A stretch of DNA of 64,000 nt from a bacterium. Lineage in GTDB: Bacteria; SZUA-79; Acidulodesulfobacterales; Acidulodesulfobacteraceae. The stretch lies in contig JAJZJW010000002.1 of NCBI GenBank assembly GCA_021809845.1, positions 1 through 64,000 of the forward strand. The letters are read 5' to 3'. Under the pieces are notes generated by a model. The model did no database searches. It was not told where the DNA came from and saw nothing but the letters and a program-made list of their open reading frames with translations. Both the position numbers and the translations under genes were made by a program. Below are positions 37,399 through 45,906 of the stretch, piece by piece (the stretch's first letter is position 1; every line of letters begins with the position of its first letter).

Positions 37399-37462
37399 AA
37401 CCAATGCAGCATACAGCATACAGTTAAGAGGACAGACTTAACTCTGCCTCTGCCATTACTAT

Positions 37463-37506
37463 TAGGAAAGAACAACTATGGTACTTACCATTGCTGTTCT
37501 TTCCTA
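37463..37506. terminator. Strong nested hairpin between the convergent dsrE-like and activator genes
   Basis: Outer arms TAGGAAAGAACA / TGTTCTTTCCTA pair perfectly over 12 bp, and inside them ATGGT-actt-ACCAT forms a second stem, giving a compact 44-nt structure. No T-run follows on either strand, so it is not a textbook intrinsic terminator. It may still block both converging transcripts, protect an mRNA 3' end, or be a remnant repeat. Confidence 0.5.
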
Positions 37507-37627
37507 CCGAATAAGGATGGTGAAAGTAAGACTGGGCAAAAAAAAGACTAACTGACTAAATAAATAACTAAAATAAATAACCAAATCAATATCGCAGTAT
37601 CAATGGAAGCCGGATATTACTGCAATT

Positions 37628-38290
37628 CTATACATTTATATAATCTTTCTTGCCCGCAGCATATTCAAGAACCCCTTCAAGCAGTGTAAATCTATCTAAA
37701 CAAATTGTTTTTGCAGGCATAGACCTTACAAAAAGCGCGTTATTCACCAAACCGCCGGTCAAATAAATTTTGTCAGGTTTTCTTGCAAATCTGTACATCG
37801 ACATACATATCCCTTTTATTAATCTTGCAGCCGCAATTCCGGGCTCAACGCTGGAAGCGACCATATCAAAAACGTGCCCCATCCCTAAAAGTCCGCAAGT
37901 GGCCGTAATAAACTCTTTTTGAGGCTCTATAGTATTGTAGTCTAAATTTAAATAATTTCCGAGAATTTCAATAGCCTGTCCAGTAAATGCACCACATTCG
38001 GTATTCCAATCGCTATGAACAAAATTACCGTTCTCAAAAATAACATACTTTGCATCTCTGGAACCAACATCTAATAATGTAAATGATTCTTCGTTTATTA
38101 GTCTTTTGCCGGCATAAGAGAGTGCAATAATTTCATTTACTGAGCGTTTTGCAAATCTGTTTATATTGTGCCCCGTCCCAATATCGGCCTTAAATGTTTT
38201 TTCAAGTTCTGCAACTTTTTTAACTGTCTTTTCATTAGTTTCGGTATTTAATATCTTTGCATATGTAGTTCCTGCATCTAAAAGTATCAT
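37628..38290 (-). CDS. Small BcrA/BadF/HgdC-type ATPase (dehydratase/reductase activator-like)
   Basis: 220-aa ASKHA-fold ATPase. Nucleotide motifs are LLDAGTT (phosphate 1), LLDVGSRDAKYV (phosphate 2) and LTGGLVNNALF (adenosine). The two cysteines that in HgdC-type dimers hold the bridging [4Fe-4S] cluster are retained: Cys99 in TECGAFTG and Cys132 in ATCGLLGMG. Such proteins drive single low-potential electrons into 2-hydroxyacyl-CoA dehydratases or benzoyl-CoA reductases. Here the usual CAAGTG motif is diverged. It follows the 309-aa partner gene, 166 bp away on the same strand. The client enzyme is unknown. Confidence 0.8.
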   Translation of the reverse strand: MILLDAGTTYAKILNTETNEKTVKKVAELEKTFKADIGTGHNINRFAKRSVNEIIALSYAGKRLINEESFTLLDVGSRDAKYVIFENGNFVHSDWNTECGAFTGQAIEILGNYLNLDYNTIEPQKEFITATCGLLGMGHVFDMVASSVEPGIAAARLIKGICMSMYRFARKPDKIYLTGGLVNNALFVRSMPAKTICLDRFTLLEGVLEYAAGKKDYINV

Positions 38291-38456
38291 TTTAATATTT
38301 CCGCCCGGTTTTTTAATTTAATCCCTGTTAACTATTCTAATATTTCAGAAAAAAAAGCGATTAAGCCAATTTTCAGTCATTTATTTTGTTAAAACTATAA
38401 CTTAATGATAATTATTTAATTTATTCTAACCAATATAGACATACAAAGGCTATTAA

Positions 38457-39386
38457 TTAAACGACAACCCCGTTAAGCTGTAAAAATGCAGTAAGTTTAG
38501 CCACGGTGCTGCGTGTAAGCCCCAAATCCATATCAATAAAAATACCTCTAGGATGTTTGCTTGCAAGATAGGATGCCAGTCCTGCTTTTGGACAAAAACT
38601 CTGTGCGAAAAAAACAGTGGGCACATCAGTGTCAAATTCCAACTCAAGTTTCAAATCGCCCGGCGTTAGATTTTCGACGCATCTCGTCCAGCCGTAAATA
38701 TGTGTTTCGTTCGGAAAATAGCTAGCTAAAGAAAAATCTCCCCACGGAGGTGTTCCCCAAAATGCGCATTTAGGCTTTACATATTCGGGCTTGAACGGTT
38801 TTTTCTTCTCAATATCCCTATAAAAATAACCTGCGACTTGTCCGAATTTATCATCTAGCGGAATACCGCTTTTGCAGATAAAATCGCCTTTTCTTTCTAA
38901 GTCATTATTTTTAACGCGGGTCAATTTTATTTTCAATTCGTTTTCAATAAAGTCTGCAACAAATCCCATTTCATTACATCTCGATATTTCTGAATCTTCG
39001 ATTATTATCTCAGATATAGGATTTCTTCCTACAAGAACGGAATCGACAACATCTTCGGTCCAGTAATCAGTCGCAGCCAGAATATTTGCTATAATACGTT
39101 TAATTTGGGCGCAATATGCTTTAGGAAGAATATTTTCGGTTGGTTCCGTTATTAATTGGTCAACTTTATACATATCTAGCGATAAAATGATGGCGTTTTT
39201 TTTAACTAAGTCTTCCATAATTGCTTTTGGAGGAATACCTATAATGCCGACAAACGGTTTGTCTTTTGGATTTTGAAGAAATGATTTTTCTTTGCCCTTA
39301 ACAAAACCGTGTCTTGTCAAAACCATATCTTGTGAAGAATCATAATTGATATTTACAGTTTCTTTTTTTTCTGCGTCATCTGTCAT
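38457..39386 (-). CDS. Unrecognised Cys-containing protein, probable partner of the small activator
   Basis: 309 aa, no signal peptide or TM helix. I do not recognise the family with confidence. Some segments recall the HgdB/BcrBC/DUF2229 superfamily, with a Cys after a Pro/Tyr stretch (PKAYCAQIKRII), but the usual substrate motifs are missing. Six cysteines are visible, in PKAYCAQI, SRCNEM, FICKSG, PKCAFWG, TRCVENL and QSFCPKAG, enough for a cluster. The C-terminal half has the distinctive KCAFWGTPPWGDFSL. It is the first gene of a two-gene unit with the BcrA/HgdC-type ATPase. By analogy it may receive electrons from it; that is inference. Confidence 0.6.
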   Translation of the reverse strand: MTDDAEKKETVNINYDSSQDMVLTRHGFVKGKEKSFLQNPKDKPFVGIIGIPPKAIMEDLVKKNAIILSLDMYKVDQLITEPTENILPKAYCAQIKRIIANILAATDYWTEDVVDSVLVGRNPISEIIIEDSEISRCNEMGFVADFIENELKIKLTRVKNNDLERKGDFICKSGIPLDDKFGQVAGYFYRDIEKKKPFKPEYVKPKCAFWGTPPWGDFSLASYFPNETHIYGWTRCVENLTPGDLKLELEFDTDVPTVFFAQSFCPKAGLASYLASKHPRGIFIDMDLGLTRSTVAKLTAFLQLNGVVV

Positions 39387-39523
39387 CTTGCCAACCTCGC
39401 TTTCTTCATCTATGACATATACTGTTGAATTATTTTATTATGTCCATAAGTGATATTTTACAATTTAATTTTTATGTTAAATATGACATTTATCACAAAA
39501 AAACATATAACTCAAATAGATAA

Positions 39524-39602
39524 AAATAAATAGTGTCAGAATAGTATCTGTCCCTAATTAATAAAAAATAGATAGAAATAAATAGTGTCTGTCCCTAATT
39601 AA
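39524..39602. repeat. REP-like repeated sequence
   Basis: AAATAAATAGTGTC is followed by CTGTCCCTAATTAA in both copies: 39524-39561 carries a ten-base insertion between the halves, while 39576-39602 runs directly through TAGTGTCTGTCCCTAATTAA. Sequences of the form TAGTGTCTGTCCCTA are typical of short repeats associated with REP/IS200-like transposases. They sit upstream of the HgdB-like gene and downstream of trxB, between two co-directional genes. Confidence 0.5.
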
Positions 39603-39647
39603 CTTAATTAATACTAATTAATAAATTAATAATAGGAGGCATTCTGG

Positions 39648-40559
39648 TCAGCAGAAATCACAGACAAATTCTTCCGCTGCGGTTGCTGCTAAAGCGCCTT
39701 CTCCAACCGCAGTTGCCACCTGAAGAAGTTTTTTGGAATGCGAATCCCCTGCGCAAAAAACTCCCGGCATTGAACTCATTAAAGTGTAAGGGTCGGCTTT
39801 AATAAAACCCAATTCATCTTTCTCGACATTATGCAAAAAAGAAGTCTGCGGTTTTATTCCGACAAATACAAAGACTCCCTTTACAGGAATAGTATTTCTT
39901 TCTTTGGTCTTAACATCTTCTATAGTTATAGACTCTACCCCTTTATCTCCGTTAATAGAAACAGGTATATGCTCTAATTTAAGTGAAACGTTATTAGCGT
40001 GATTCAGTCTTTCTTGAGTTATTTTTTCCGCTCTGAGCTCTTTTCGTCTGTGTATTAAGACAACGGATTTTACAAGTTTAGAAAGATAATGCGCTTCTTT
40101 TACTGCTGTATCTCCACCGCCTATAACTGCAATGTCCTGGTCTTTGAAAAACGGACCGTCGCATGTTGCGCAATAAGAAACCCCCTTGCCTGTGTACTCA
40201 ACTTCGCCGGGAATTCCCAATCTTTTCGGTGAAGCACCGACCGAAATTATAACGCTTCTTGTCTCATAATTGTTTTCAGCGCCTTTTAATATTTTGTACT
40301 CAACATTATCAGTTATTTCTTTTATCTCATCATAAACTATTTTTAAACCCAGACCTTTGGCATGTTCTTCAAACTTAGCCATAAGTTCGTAGCCCGAAAG
40401 AGAAGGAAAACCCGGATAATTTTCTATATTATCGGATAACGCTATCTGTCCGCCTACCGCCATTTTTTCGATTAATATTATATTCATACGAGCTCTTAAA
40501 GCATAAATAGCAGCCGACAACCCTGCAGGTCCTCCCCCGATAATTATTAAATCGTACAT
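39648..40559 (-). CDS. trxB: Thioredoxin-disulfide reductase
   Basis: 303-aa FAD- and NADPH-dependent reductase. The FAD-binding GGGPAGLSAAIYA motif opens the protein, the NADPH site is GGGDTAVKEA, and the redox pair is CATC (Cys130, Cys133). The C-terminal FAD motif is GVFCAGDS. GGGAGG precedes the ATG. It supplies thioredoxin, which feeds Tpx and CcdA. It is divergent from the amino acid permease. Confidence 0.96.
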   Translation of the reverse strand: MYDLIIIGGGPAGLSAAIYALRARMNIILIEKMAVGGQIALSDNIENYPGFPSLSGYELMAKFEEHAKGLGLKIVYDEIKEITDNVEYKILKGAENNYETRSVIISVGASPKRLGIPGEVEYTGKGVSYCATCDGPFFKDQDIAVIGGGDTAVKEAHYLSKLVKSVVLIHRRKELRAEKITQERLNHANNVSLKLEHIPVSINGDKGVESITIEDVKTKERNTIPVKGVFVFVGIKPQTSFLHNVEKDELGFIKADPYTLMSSMPGVFCAGDSHSKKLLQVATAVGEGALAATAAEEFVCDFC

Positions 40560-40783
40560 AATTTATACCTCCCGCAAATTTTTATATTATTTGTTATTAC
40601 CATTTTTATGATAAGATAAGATGTTATATTGCAATGCTTATATTGCAATGCATAATTATATTACCGGTTCTATTTTGCCGCATTGTCGAAAATTATTATA
40701 AAATAATATAATTGAAATGTAGTCGCGCACAATTAATTGTTAATGTTAATATTTAATCATAATAAAACTTTTAAATCAAATAA

Positions 40784-42361
40784 TTGAAAAAAACATTAAA
40801 AAAATCATTAAATCTTTTACAGCTCACGTTTGCTTCTACGGGCGCAATAATCGGCTCAGGCTGGCTCCTCGGCATATATTTTAGCGCTAAATATGCAGGT
40901 CCGTCATCGATTATTTCATGGATAGCAGGCGGTTTTGCAGTAATGCTTATAGCACTTGTTTACAGCGAATTGGGGAGTATGCTTCCATTATCCGGCGGCA
41001 TCGCCAGATACCCGAAATATACACACGGAGCGCTTCTCGGTTTTATTTCAAGCTGGATATTGGTAATATCAGGAGCTGCCGTCAGTTCAATAGAAGCGGA
41101 GGCTTCAATCCAATATTTAAATTATTATATCCATGGGCTTTATATGAATTCTTCCCTCACGCCTTTAGGCTTGATTGCAACATTTTTTCTACTTATGCTA
41201 TTTTTTATTATTAACATATTTGGGGTAAAAATTCTTGCAAAAACTAATACATTTTTAACTTGGTTTAAATTGGCCATCCCCATTATTGCGGCATCGGCTT
41301 TAATTTACGCCGCCTTTAAAAATAATAATATTTCTTATGCAATAAATCATTACAATTTTATGCCTTATGGATTTAGCGGAATGATGAAGAGTATTTCTTT
41401 GGGCGGCATTATGTTTTCTTTTTTAGGATTCAGGCAATCTATAGAGCTTGCGGGCGAATCTAAAAAACCGGGCAGGGACGTTCCTCTGGCTACTATAATC
41501 TCAGTGATTATCGGAATAATTATTTACGGAGCATTATCAGTAAGTTTTATTTTTGCAGTTCCTTCAGTAAAATCGAACAACTGGCACGCCTTAAATTATT
41601 CGTCTCCTTTTATAAATCTATCTAACAACTATAATCTATTTTTTTTGACTGTGCTCATAATTGTAGGCGCTATTATTTCCCCGTTCGGAACCGGGCTAAC
41701 ATATATGGGAACTACTTCTCGGGTTAGCTATGCCATGTCAAAAATGGATTTTTTGCCGCGTAAACTTTCACAATTTAATAAATACGGTATCGCATATATT
41801 TCGCTTATTTTTATATTTTGTCTTTCCGTAATATACATAATGCCTTTTCCAAGCTGGCAAGCCTTGGTAGGACTTATAACATCAAGTATCGTGTTTACAT
41901 ATATACTAGGCCCTGTAAGTCTAATGTCTTTTAGAAAATTAACGCCAAAGCTTAAAAGACCGTTTTATCTTCCTTTTGCATCAATTATATCCCCAATTGC
42001 TTTTATTGTCGGCACATTGATAATTTACTGGTCCGGTTTCGGAACTTTATGGAAACTTTCTATTGGCATAGCAGCAGGATGCATAATATTTATAATAAAA
42101 GACCGCAAAAAGAAAAATTTCAAAAAAAATTTTTTACCGGGACTATGGTTTTTATTTTACATAATTACGCTCATAACATTATCATATTTAGGCAGCAGTG
42201 ATTTTGGCGGAATAAATTTACTCATATTTCCTTATGATATTATAGTTGTTACAATAGCTGCCCTAATTTACTATGGTGTATCGATAAGAACATTTATTAA
42301 AACGGATGAAATCAAGATGATTTTAGAGGAACAGTTTATAAGCGAAGAGTTTGATGAATAA
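40784..42361 (+). CDS. APC-family amino acid permease
   Basis: 525-aa integral membrane protein with about 12-14 TM helices. The N-terminal ASTGAIIGSGWLLGIYFSAKYAGP segment is the unwound TM1 substrate loop of APC-type amino acid:cation or exchange transporters. It starts with TTG, and no strong ribosome binding site is visible. It ends 14 bp before the convergent MFS gene. Substrate unknown. Confidence 0.9.
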   Translation: MKKTLKKSLNLLQLTFASTGAIIGSGWLLGIYFSAKYAGPSSIISWIAGGFAVMLIALVYSELGSMLPLSGGIARYPKYTHGALLGFISSWILVISGAAVSSIEAEASIQYLNYYIHGLYMNSSLTPLGLIATFFLLMLFFIINIFGVKILAKTNTFLTWFKLAIPIIAASALIYAAFKNNNISYAINHYNFMPYGFSGMMKSISLGGIMFSFLGFRQSIELAGESKKPGRDVPLATIISVIIGIIIYGALSVSFIFAVPSVKSNNWHALNYSSPFINLSNNYNLFFLTVLIIVGAIISPFGTGLTYMGTTSRVSYAMSKMDFLPRKLSQFNKYGIAYISLIFIFCLSVIYIMPFPSWQALVGLITSSIVFTYILGPVSLMSFRKLTPKLKRPFYLPFASIISPIAFIVGTLIIYWSGFGTLWKLSIGIAAGCIIFIIKDRKKKNFKKNFLPGLWFLFYIITLITLSYLGSSDFGGINLLIFPYDIIVVTIAALIYYGVSIRTFIKTDEIKMILEEQFISEEFDE

Positions 42362-42375
42362 TATAATTATTCTAA

Positions 42376-43548
42376 TTATTTTTTTGATTTTTCAGGAGAT
42401 ATTCTTTTTACCATAAAATATAAAACAATGGATGACGAAACTAAAATAATGGGAATAATTCCAAAATAATTTTTAAATAAAAATCCTGCGAGAACCCCTC
42501 CTACAAAACTTCCGGAAAATTGAAAGGTATTATATATACCCATAGAAGTTCCGACGAAAGAGGCGTCAGAAGACGCGGAAACTAAGGACGGCATTATAGG
42601 TTCGGTAATAGAAAATCCGGTAAAAAACAAAATCCCCCCTATTATTATTACAGGCAAGGAATATGTTACACTGTTTGAAAACACAAACAATGCCGAAATT
42701 CCCATAAGCAAATAACTCAATTTTAATAAATGACTTTCATATCCCATATCGGCTTTTTTTGATGCTTTCATCATTGCAAATAAAGAAAAAACGACCATAG
42801 GAATTAACACCTTATAATAATCATCCATTCCCAACCGCGATTTGACAATCATAGGAAGCGCAAAAAAGAAAACCGTCATAAAAAAAGATAATATAAAACC
42901 TTGCATGGAAAGATTGGCAACTATTTTATTTCTGAATATACTTATGAACCTGTCAAAAGAAATTTCTATTTCTTCAAGAACTTTTTTATTCTTAGGTTCT
43001 TCAACAAATAAATAGATAAATATTGCCGAGAGCATTCCGAGAGCGCCCGAAAAATAAAACAGGAAAGAGTATCCGAAATACAGCGAAAGAAGCGGTCCGA
43101 GAACTATTCCTACCACAAAACTTAAACCTATCGGAATCCCAAGGTATGCAAGAGCGGTAGCCCTTTGATTTTCTGAAACGGTATCAGAAACAAGAGCAAA
43201 AGCCACTGAACTTTCAGCTGCAACCCCCTGCAAAAATCTTAAAAGTATTAATTCTAAAATATTAGAGGAAAATCCTATAAAAATAGTAAAAATACCAAAC
43301 AGCAGCATGCCTATAAAAAGGATATTCTTCCTGCCGTATTTATCCGATAAAAACCCAAAAGGTATTTGAAATATTGCCCTTGATAAACCGTATATTCCAA
43401 AGGCAAGACCTATAAGCAGATAACTGTTTGTAAATTGGCGGGCATACAGAGTAAAAACAGGTAGTATTAAGAAAACTGCCAGCATTCTTAGTCCAACGAC
43501 AGAACTCATTGCGCCTATAGTTTTTTTTTGTGCGGAAGTAAAGGGCAT
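42376..43548 (-). CDS. Major facilitator superfamily transporter (YajR-like drug:proton type)
   Basis: 390 aa with 12 TM helices. The motif A loop GFLSDKYGRKNIL follows TM2, as in drug:H+ antiporters, and the first helix carries SSVVGLRMLAVFLILPVFTLYA, the start of YajR-like proteins. The C-terminal YAM domain of E. coli YajR is absent. Substrate is unknown. Convergent with the amino acid permease and separated by 157 bp from uppS upstream. Confidence 0.88.
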   Translation of the reverse strand: MPFTSAQKKTIGAMSSVVGLRMLAVFLILPVFTLYARQFTNSYLLIGLAFGIYGLSRAIFQIPFGFLSDKYGRKNILFIGMLLFGIFTIFIGFSSNILELILLRFLQGVAAESSVAFALVSDTVSENQRATALAYLGIPIGLSFVVGIVLGPLLSLYFGYSFLFYFSGALGMLSAIFIYLFVEEPKNKKVLEEIEISFDRFISIFRNKIVANLSMQGFILSFFMTVFFFALPMIVKSRLGMDDYYKVLIPMVVFSLFAMMKASKKADMGYESHLLKLSYLLMGISALFVFSNSVTYSLPVIIIGGILFFTGFSITEPIMPSLVSASSDASFVGTSMGIYNTFQFSGSFVGGVLAGFLFKNYFGIIPIILVSSSIVLYFMVKRISPEKSKK

Positions 43549-43705
43549 CTTGTATAATTTTAATAACTATGTGATAAAAAAATGCTAAGCAGTAGCCAAT
43601 AAAATTTTATATCATATAATATTTATCTACTTTTTTTTTAAATTTATCAAATTATCTACTGCATGTCAACACAACAAATATGCTATATACGCACCATGAA
43701 CTTAA

Positions 43706-44542
43706 TTATTTGCCCTGTCTAATCTGGCGAAACTGATAGCTTCTGATAGCCCTTAACAAATCTATCTTTCTGAATTCAGGCCAATAGGCATCGCAAAAAT
43801 AATATTCGCTGTAGGCGCTTTGCCACAACAAAAAACCTGAAAGCCTAACCTCGCCGCTTGTTCTTATAATGAGTTCAGGATCTGGGACCCCGGTAGCATA
43901 AATATACTTAGAAACATTTTCGATTGTTATGAGGTTTGATAAGCTGCTGTGAGAAAATGTTTGAGAAGAAGATATATTTTTATTGTTTTCATCTTCTTTC
44001 ATCGCAAACGATATATCGCAAAAATTATCTGCTATAAATTTACCGAACGCATCGCAAATTTCCTGCCTGCCGCCGTAACCTAATGCAATATACAGATATA
44101 GGTTAGAGTACGAGACTGTTTTTTCTTCCAATCGTCTAATAACGTCTTTTAAGTCATCGGGAAGTAAATTTTTTTTGCCTATAATATTAACTTTTATTTT
44201 ATTCTTATTTATAAAATCAGAATCTATATATAATTCCAATTTAGATTTTATTATATTAAATAGTGAACCTACCTCACCTTCCGTCCTCTTAAAATTATCT
44301 GTTGAAAATCCCCATATAGTAACAATTTTAATATTAAGTTCAAGACACCATAATATTACCTCGTCAATCTTATCGGCGCCTTGAGAGTGCCCCTGCGACA
44401 CATTTGTAAGACCTTTTCTTTCCGCATATCTTCTATTACCGTCAAGTATAATACCGACATGAGAAGGTACTTTCTTGTTTAATACTTCCTTCTGTAATTT
44501 TTTTTCATAATAGTAATAAATTAATTTTTTCAAAAAAAACAT
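43706..44542 (-). CDS. uppS: Cis-prenyltransferase (undecaprenyl diphosphate synthase)
   Basis: 278-aa enzyme adding isopentenyl units in cis to make the C55 lipid carrier for peptidoglycan and O-antigen. The catalytic aspartate is in HVGIILDGNRRYA, the pyrophosphate-binding region in WGFSTDNFKR, and the C-terminal RTSGEVRLSGFLLWQ...EYYFCDAYWPEF completes the active site. An Asn/Ser-rich insert at about 180-210 (between GGRQEICDA and IYATGVPDPEL) makes it longer than usual. No cdsA follows in the window. The call as UppS over a short-chain cis-prenyltransferase is by family prevalence. Confidence 0.93.
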   Translation of the reverse strand: MFFLKKLIYYYYEKKLQKEVLNKKVPSHVGIILDGNRRYAERKGLTNVSQGHSQGADKIDEVILWCLELNIKIVTIWGFSTDNFKRTEGEVGSLFNIIKSKLELYIDSDFINKNKIKVNIIGKKNLLPDDLKDVIRRLEEKTVSYSNLYLYIALGYGGRQEICDAFGKFIADNFCDISFAMKEDENNKNISSSQTFSHSSLSNLITIENVSKYIYATGVPDPELIIRTSGEVRLSGFLLWQSAYSEYYFCDAYWPEFRKIDLLRAIRSYQFRQIRQGK

Positions 44543-44780
44543 ATTAACAGACAGTCCACATTTGATGTATTATAATTAAATATAGTACATAATACCTTAA
44601 ATAAATATAAAAAACACGACGTAATAAAATTTAAATAAATTTAAATTAAAACGTCGCAGCATAATCAAAAAACAAAATGTTAATCGTAAGTTATAATCTT
44701 AAGCTGACTAAAATGTAATTTATATGCAATTAATATATCATAATCGTAACTTTAAATAATCATAAATAATCAAATTTAAT

Positions 44781-45611
44781 ATGCCTTTTATTACAATACA
44801 GAAAGAATTAGAGATATTTTATATATTGCATGAAAAAAATGAACATGCAAAAACTATTGTTTTAGTCCATGGCGCCGGCGGCAATCATTTATCTATGCTT
44901 TATATTTTTAATTATATCAAAAGAAAATGGGGTGATTTTTTTAATATTATAATTTTTGACCTTCCTTTCCATTATAAATCAACTTATGCAAAAAATACAA
45001 ATGTAATAAATAAAAAAATTGATATCAATTTTTATTCATTAGTTTTACATGAACTGCTTTTGAAACTTCGTCTGCTCTCTGATGCTAATATCATAATGAT
45101 CGGCCATTCAATGGGCGTTCAGATATGTTTGCGTTTATCTTCGCTTTTCACCGAAAATATTAATAAAATTATGCTCATAGCAGGATGCGATAATGTTCAG
45201 ATAAAGGACAGTTTTATTTTAAGTTTGCATAATAATTACGATAGAACAATTAAGCTATTTCTGAAAGACGCTTATTCTAATGAAACATATTATGATAAAG
45301 TTAAATTTAAAAATGCCACGGACGACATAAATAGAACAAATTATAAAATTGTCATAAATGATTTTGTCTCGGTTAAATATTTTAATAAATCCGGCAAAGA
45401 AGTCAATTTTTCAAACTTAAATAAAAAAAATATTTATTTCAATATTGTATATTCCGAACAAGATAAAATTATTAATCCGGATTGTGTATTAGCCTTAAAA
45501 AATAAATTATCATTTACAAAGCTAAATTTAATAGAAAATAAAAGTCATATAGAAATTATTTTTGGCGGTCGTAAACTAAACAATTTTATAGATGAGTTTT
45601 TAGAACATTAA
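44781..45611 (+). CDS. Alpha/beta hydrolase
   Basis: 276-aa alpha/beta-fold hydrolase. The oxyanion-hole motif is LVHGAGGNH near residue 30, the nucleophile elbow is GHSMGVQ near 112, the acid is likely Asp in YSEQDKII and the base is His in ENKSHIEII. Substrate (ester, lactone or thioester) cannot be predicted. The gene is very AT-rich and Lys/Asn-rich, like the iorA-like gene. It stands alone between uppS and aspS. No clear ribosome binding site. Confidence 0.83.
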   Translation: MPFITIQKELEIFYILHEKNEHAKTIVLVHGAGGNHLSMLYIFNYIKRKWGDFFNIIIFDLPFHYKSTYAKNTNVINKKIDINFYSLVLHELLLKLRLLSDANIIMIGHSMGVQICLRLSSLFTENINKIMLIAGCDNVQIKDSFILSLHNNYDRTIKLFLKDAYSNETYYDKVKFKNATDDINRTNYKIVINDFVSVKYFNKSGKEVNFSNLNKKNIYFNIVYSEQDKIINPDCVLALKNKLSFTKLNLIENKSHIEIIFGGRKLNNFIDEFLEH

Positions 45612-45906
45612 ATTTTTATTGACATCGTGATAGCATTAGTTATAAACTTAAAAATTGAGTTTAAACCCCCTTCTTTATATTTATATTCATATTTTTTATG
45701 TACTAATAAATAAATATAAAAATGAAATTCATTGCTGATTTAATAATTATGTTTGATTTTATTTACTTTTTACTTTGTTTCAACAATATTTAAATCTAAA
45801 TCTTTAATATTTTTACTATTATTATTTGCTAAATATAGCTATAATATATTATATTTTTTTAAGATAAAAACAAAACTAAAACATTATTTTATTTAAGAGG
45901 TCATTT

